A program made the position numbers and the translations under genes. The notes below the pieces were generated by a model. That model was not told where the DNA came from and searched no databases. It worked only from the letters and a program-made list of their open reading frames with translations. From an uncultured Lachnospiraceae bacterium (GTDB lineage: Bacteria; Bacillota; Clostridia; Lachnospirales; Lachnospiraceae), in assembly GCA_910584685.1 (NCBI GenBank), contig CAJUAO010000009.1, positions 62,001-126,000 on the forward strand: 64,000 nucleotides of DNA. Reading direction: 5' to 3'. Positions 62,634 through 64,000 of the stretch are shown one piece after another; position 1 is the stretch's first letter, and each line of letters opens with the position of its first letter.

Positions 62634-62992
62634 TTAGTTACCCTCCATAAATCTGTGCTAATTTTATTAATACCTTCATCACAAAATATTTTCAACATTC
62701 TGCCCATACCGTTTATTATTTTCACTTTATCCTTTGTATTCACATATACCTGATTTTAAATATATTTTTTCTTCACTGTATAAATTGTTCATTCATTAAA
62801 ATTTTTATCATTAATTTATTTTATCTTTACGTAACAGAAATTAATCTTATAAGCATAGGTATAACAAATATAATTATTATTGCTTTCCCTATGCTTATGT
62901 TTTTCTTCTCACAATAAATAATTTCTTATTTAACAATATAACATAATCCTTTTTCAAAGTAAAGCATTAAAATTTTATTCTTAGATATATTT
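62634..62992. other. 359-bp AT-rich intergenic region
   Basis: Holds the RHS promoter at its left end and a hairpin ATAAGCATAG (62849-62858) with CTATGCTTAT (62889-62898). No open frame with a start site was seen. Confidence 0.6.
62667..62695 (-). promoter_or_regulatory. Possible RHS gene promoter
   Basis: Minus strand -35 TTGAAA (62695-62690), 17-bp spacer, -10 TATTAA (62672-62667). Confidence 0.4.
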
Positions 62993-63547
62993 TTACAATT
63001 TCTTCCCCTTACTAACCTCAAACGCCTTCTCAAACGCCAGATAGAGCATAACCAAAAACATTAACGCCGCCAAAACCTCCCCTAACGCTATCCAGCTATA
63101 TATAACAGCATTATCAGAGTAGATAAGCATAACCATATTTATCAATACAGTAAACAGCCACGAAAGCCTTAACGGCATAAAGCCATAGACAAATTTATAT
63201 CTTGTGGACACATAGTTAAAAACGTTTATAAGCATATATGTAACAATACCAATAAATATAATGGAAACAGCCCTGAAAGCATATCCCCACTCAGCGCCAA
63301 ACTTATAATATAACCTTGACGTAGCCGTAGTTAAATCCATAACCCATATGGCGGCAGAAAAAATACATGCGGCAAATGCACACTTTTGTACTTTTTTATA
63401 TACATTTATTTCTTCAACACATTCCTTTATTCCGTTTGATATAAGAATATATCCTGCAAAATCAGGAATTAATCCTATAATAGAGCTTCCTGCATAAAAA
63501 TATACATTTACCAGTATCATAAAGCAGCCTATAATTATCTTTTTCAT
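62993..63547 (-). CDS. Hypothetical multi-pass membrane protein
   Basis: 184 residues with five or six hydrophobic helices (about 3-32, 50-72, 84-107, 122-141, 146-172) and a short basic tail. The sequence opens MKKIIIGCFMILVNVYF; no family was recognised. It begins 17 bp after the UPF0210 gene and is probably co-transcribed with it. Confidence 0.7.
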   Translation of the reverse strand: MKKIIIGCFMILVNVYFYAGSSIIGLIPDFAGYILISNGIKECVEEINVYKKVQKCAFAACIFSAAIWVMDLTTATSRLYYKFGAEWGYAFRAVSIIFIGIVTYMLINVFNYVSTRYKFVYGFMPLRLSWLFTVLINMVMLIYSDNAVIYSWIALGEVLAALMFLVMLYLAFEKAFEVSKGKKL

Positions 63548-63564
63548 ATTGCTTCTATACCTTT

Positions 63565-64000
63565 CTAATTCTTAAAGCTGTGTATAGGAGCCGGTATTCT
63601 TCCTCCTCTGTTTACAAATGCCTCACAGCTGTATTTATTAACCGGCATAACAGGCGCGTATCCTAAAAGTCCTCCAAACTCAACAGTATCGCCTATGTTC
63701 TTTCCTATAACAGGAATAATCCTTACTGCCGTAGTTTTCTGGTTTATCATACCTATTGCAGATTCGTCCGCTATAATTCCTGATATTGTAGCTGCGCTGA
63801 TATCCCCGGGAACGGCTATCATGTCAAGCCCCACAGAACATACACATGTCATGGCTTCAAGCTTTTCAAGTGTAAGCGCTCCTCTCTCCACAGCGTTTAT
63901 CATGCCCTGGTCCTCGCTGACTGGTATAAAGGCGCCGCTAAGTCCTCCTACATATGAGGATGCCATAACTCCGCCCTTTTTTACCTGGTCATTTAAAAGC
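63565..64000 (-). CDS. UPF0210 (DUF711) family protein, C-terminal part only
   Basis: The frame stays open to the window edge, giving 144 residues of an expected 450 or so. GGVMASSYVGGLSGAFIPVS, SVGLDMIAVPGD and the C-terminal NRGGRIPAPIHSFKN are characteristic. The family is related to glycyl radical-like structures by fold in reports, but its function is not known. It normally sits next to an ACT-domain gene, which would be outside the window. Confidence 0.9.
   Translation of the reverse strand, partial: LLNDQVKKGGVMASSYVGGLSGAFIPVSEDQGMINAVERGALTLEKLEAMTCVCSVGLDMIAVPGDISAATISGIIADESAIGMINQKTTAVRIIPVIGKNIGDTVEFGGLLGYAPVMPVNKYSCEAFVNRGGRIPAPIHSFKN

Overview
The window looks like a chromosomal segment of a low-GC anaerobic Firmicute, most likely a member of the Lachnospiraceae or a near relative. 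Evidence: the protein sequences; the order acpS-nnr-alr-mazF; the order yceD-rpmF-plsX-acpP-rnc-smc-ftsY; a Rex redox repressor; Pta-AckA acetate formation; a homocitrate-synthase-like enzyme of the Re-citrate synthase type; strong AGGAGG ribosome binding sites; and near-consensus TTGACA-17-TATAAT promoters. No rRNA, tRNA, CRISPR array, integrase or transposase gene was seen. Genus and species cannot be called from this view.

Layout. 1-9765 (minus): end of an unknown membrane protein, yebC, a CorC/HlyC-type CBS protein, mazF, then a 2.3-kb cassette (about 3020-5320) wedged between mazF and alr, then alr, the NAD(P)HX repair enzyme, acpS, a coiled-coil protein and rex. 9927-16705 (plus): an ABC-F ATPase and a four-gene envelope operon (CotH, LamG-like, VTC, DUF4956). 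16963-25986: a GntR regulator and Re-citrate-synthase-like gene, divergent arcC, then dacF-type carboxypeptidase, eda, a Cache-PAS sensor, mnmA and a cysteine desulfurase. 26082-29184 (plus): SpoVB-like flippase, metA, tspO. 29261-49645 (minus): a GNAT/3-methyladenine-glycosylase fusion, ligA, an RluF-type pseudouridine synthase, a heparinase-like protein, trxB, two unknowns, ilvA, the ftsY-smc-rnc-acpP-plsX-rpmF-yceD cluster, a DUF4097/DUF1700/PadR module and ackA; pta follows at 49717-50712. 50992-56101: gdhA, a Cthe_2159-like carbohydrate-binding lipoprotein, tmcAL. 56083-62633 (minus): an AT-rich accessory island with an RHS/YD-repeat protein ending in a caspase-like domain, followed by three tandem membrane-anchored paralogues. 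62993-64000: a membrane protein and the 3' end of a UPF0210 gene.

How parts work together. The Re-citrate-synthase-like gene and gdhA carry an identical 20-bp near-palindrome in their promoter/leader regions. One GntR/FCD regulator, encoded next to the synthase, could therefore control carbon entry to 2-oxoglutarate and its amination to glutamate. Pta-AckA and Rex fit a fermentative, acetate-forming redox metabolism.

The most unusual items are: (1) the cassette between mazF and alr, with a lipoprotein gene broken at an 11-G tract (likely phase-variable) flanked by two inverted copies of a ~300-bp palindrome whose arms co-vary; (2) the RHS protein with a candidate His/Cys clan-CD protease tip plus three paralogues placed as candidate immunity or partner proteins; (3) the shared operator; (4) at least three families of dispersed intergenic hairpin repeats.
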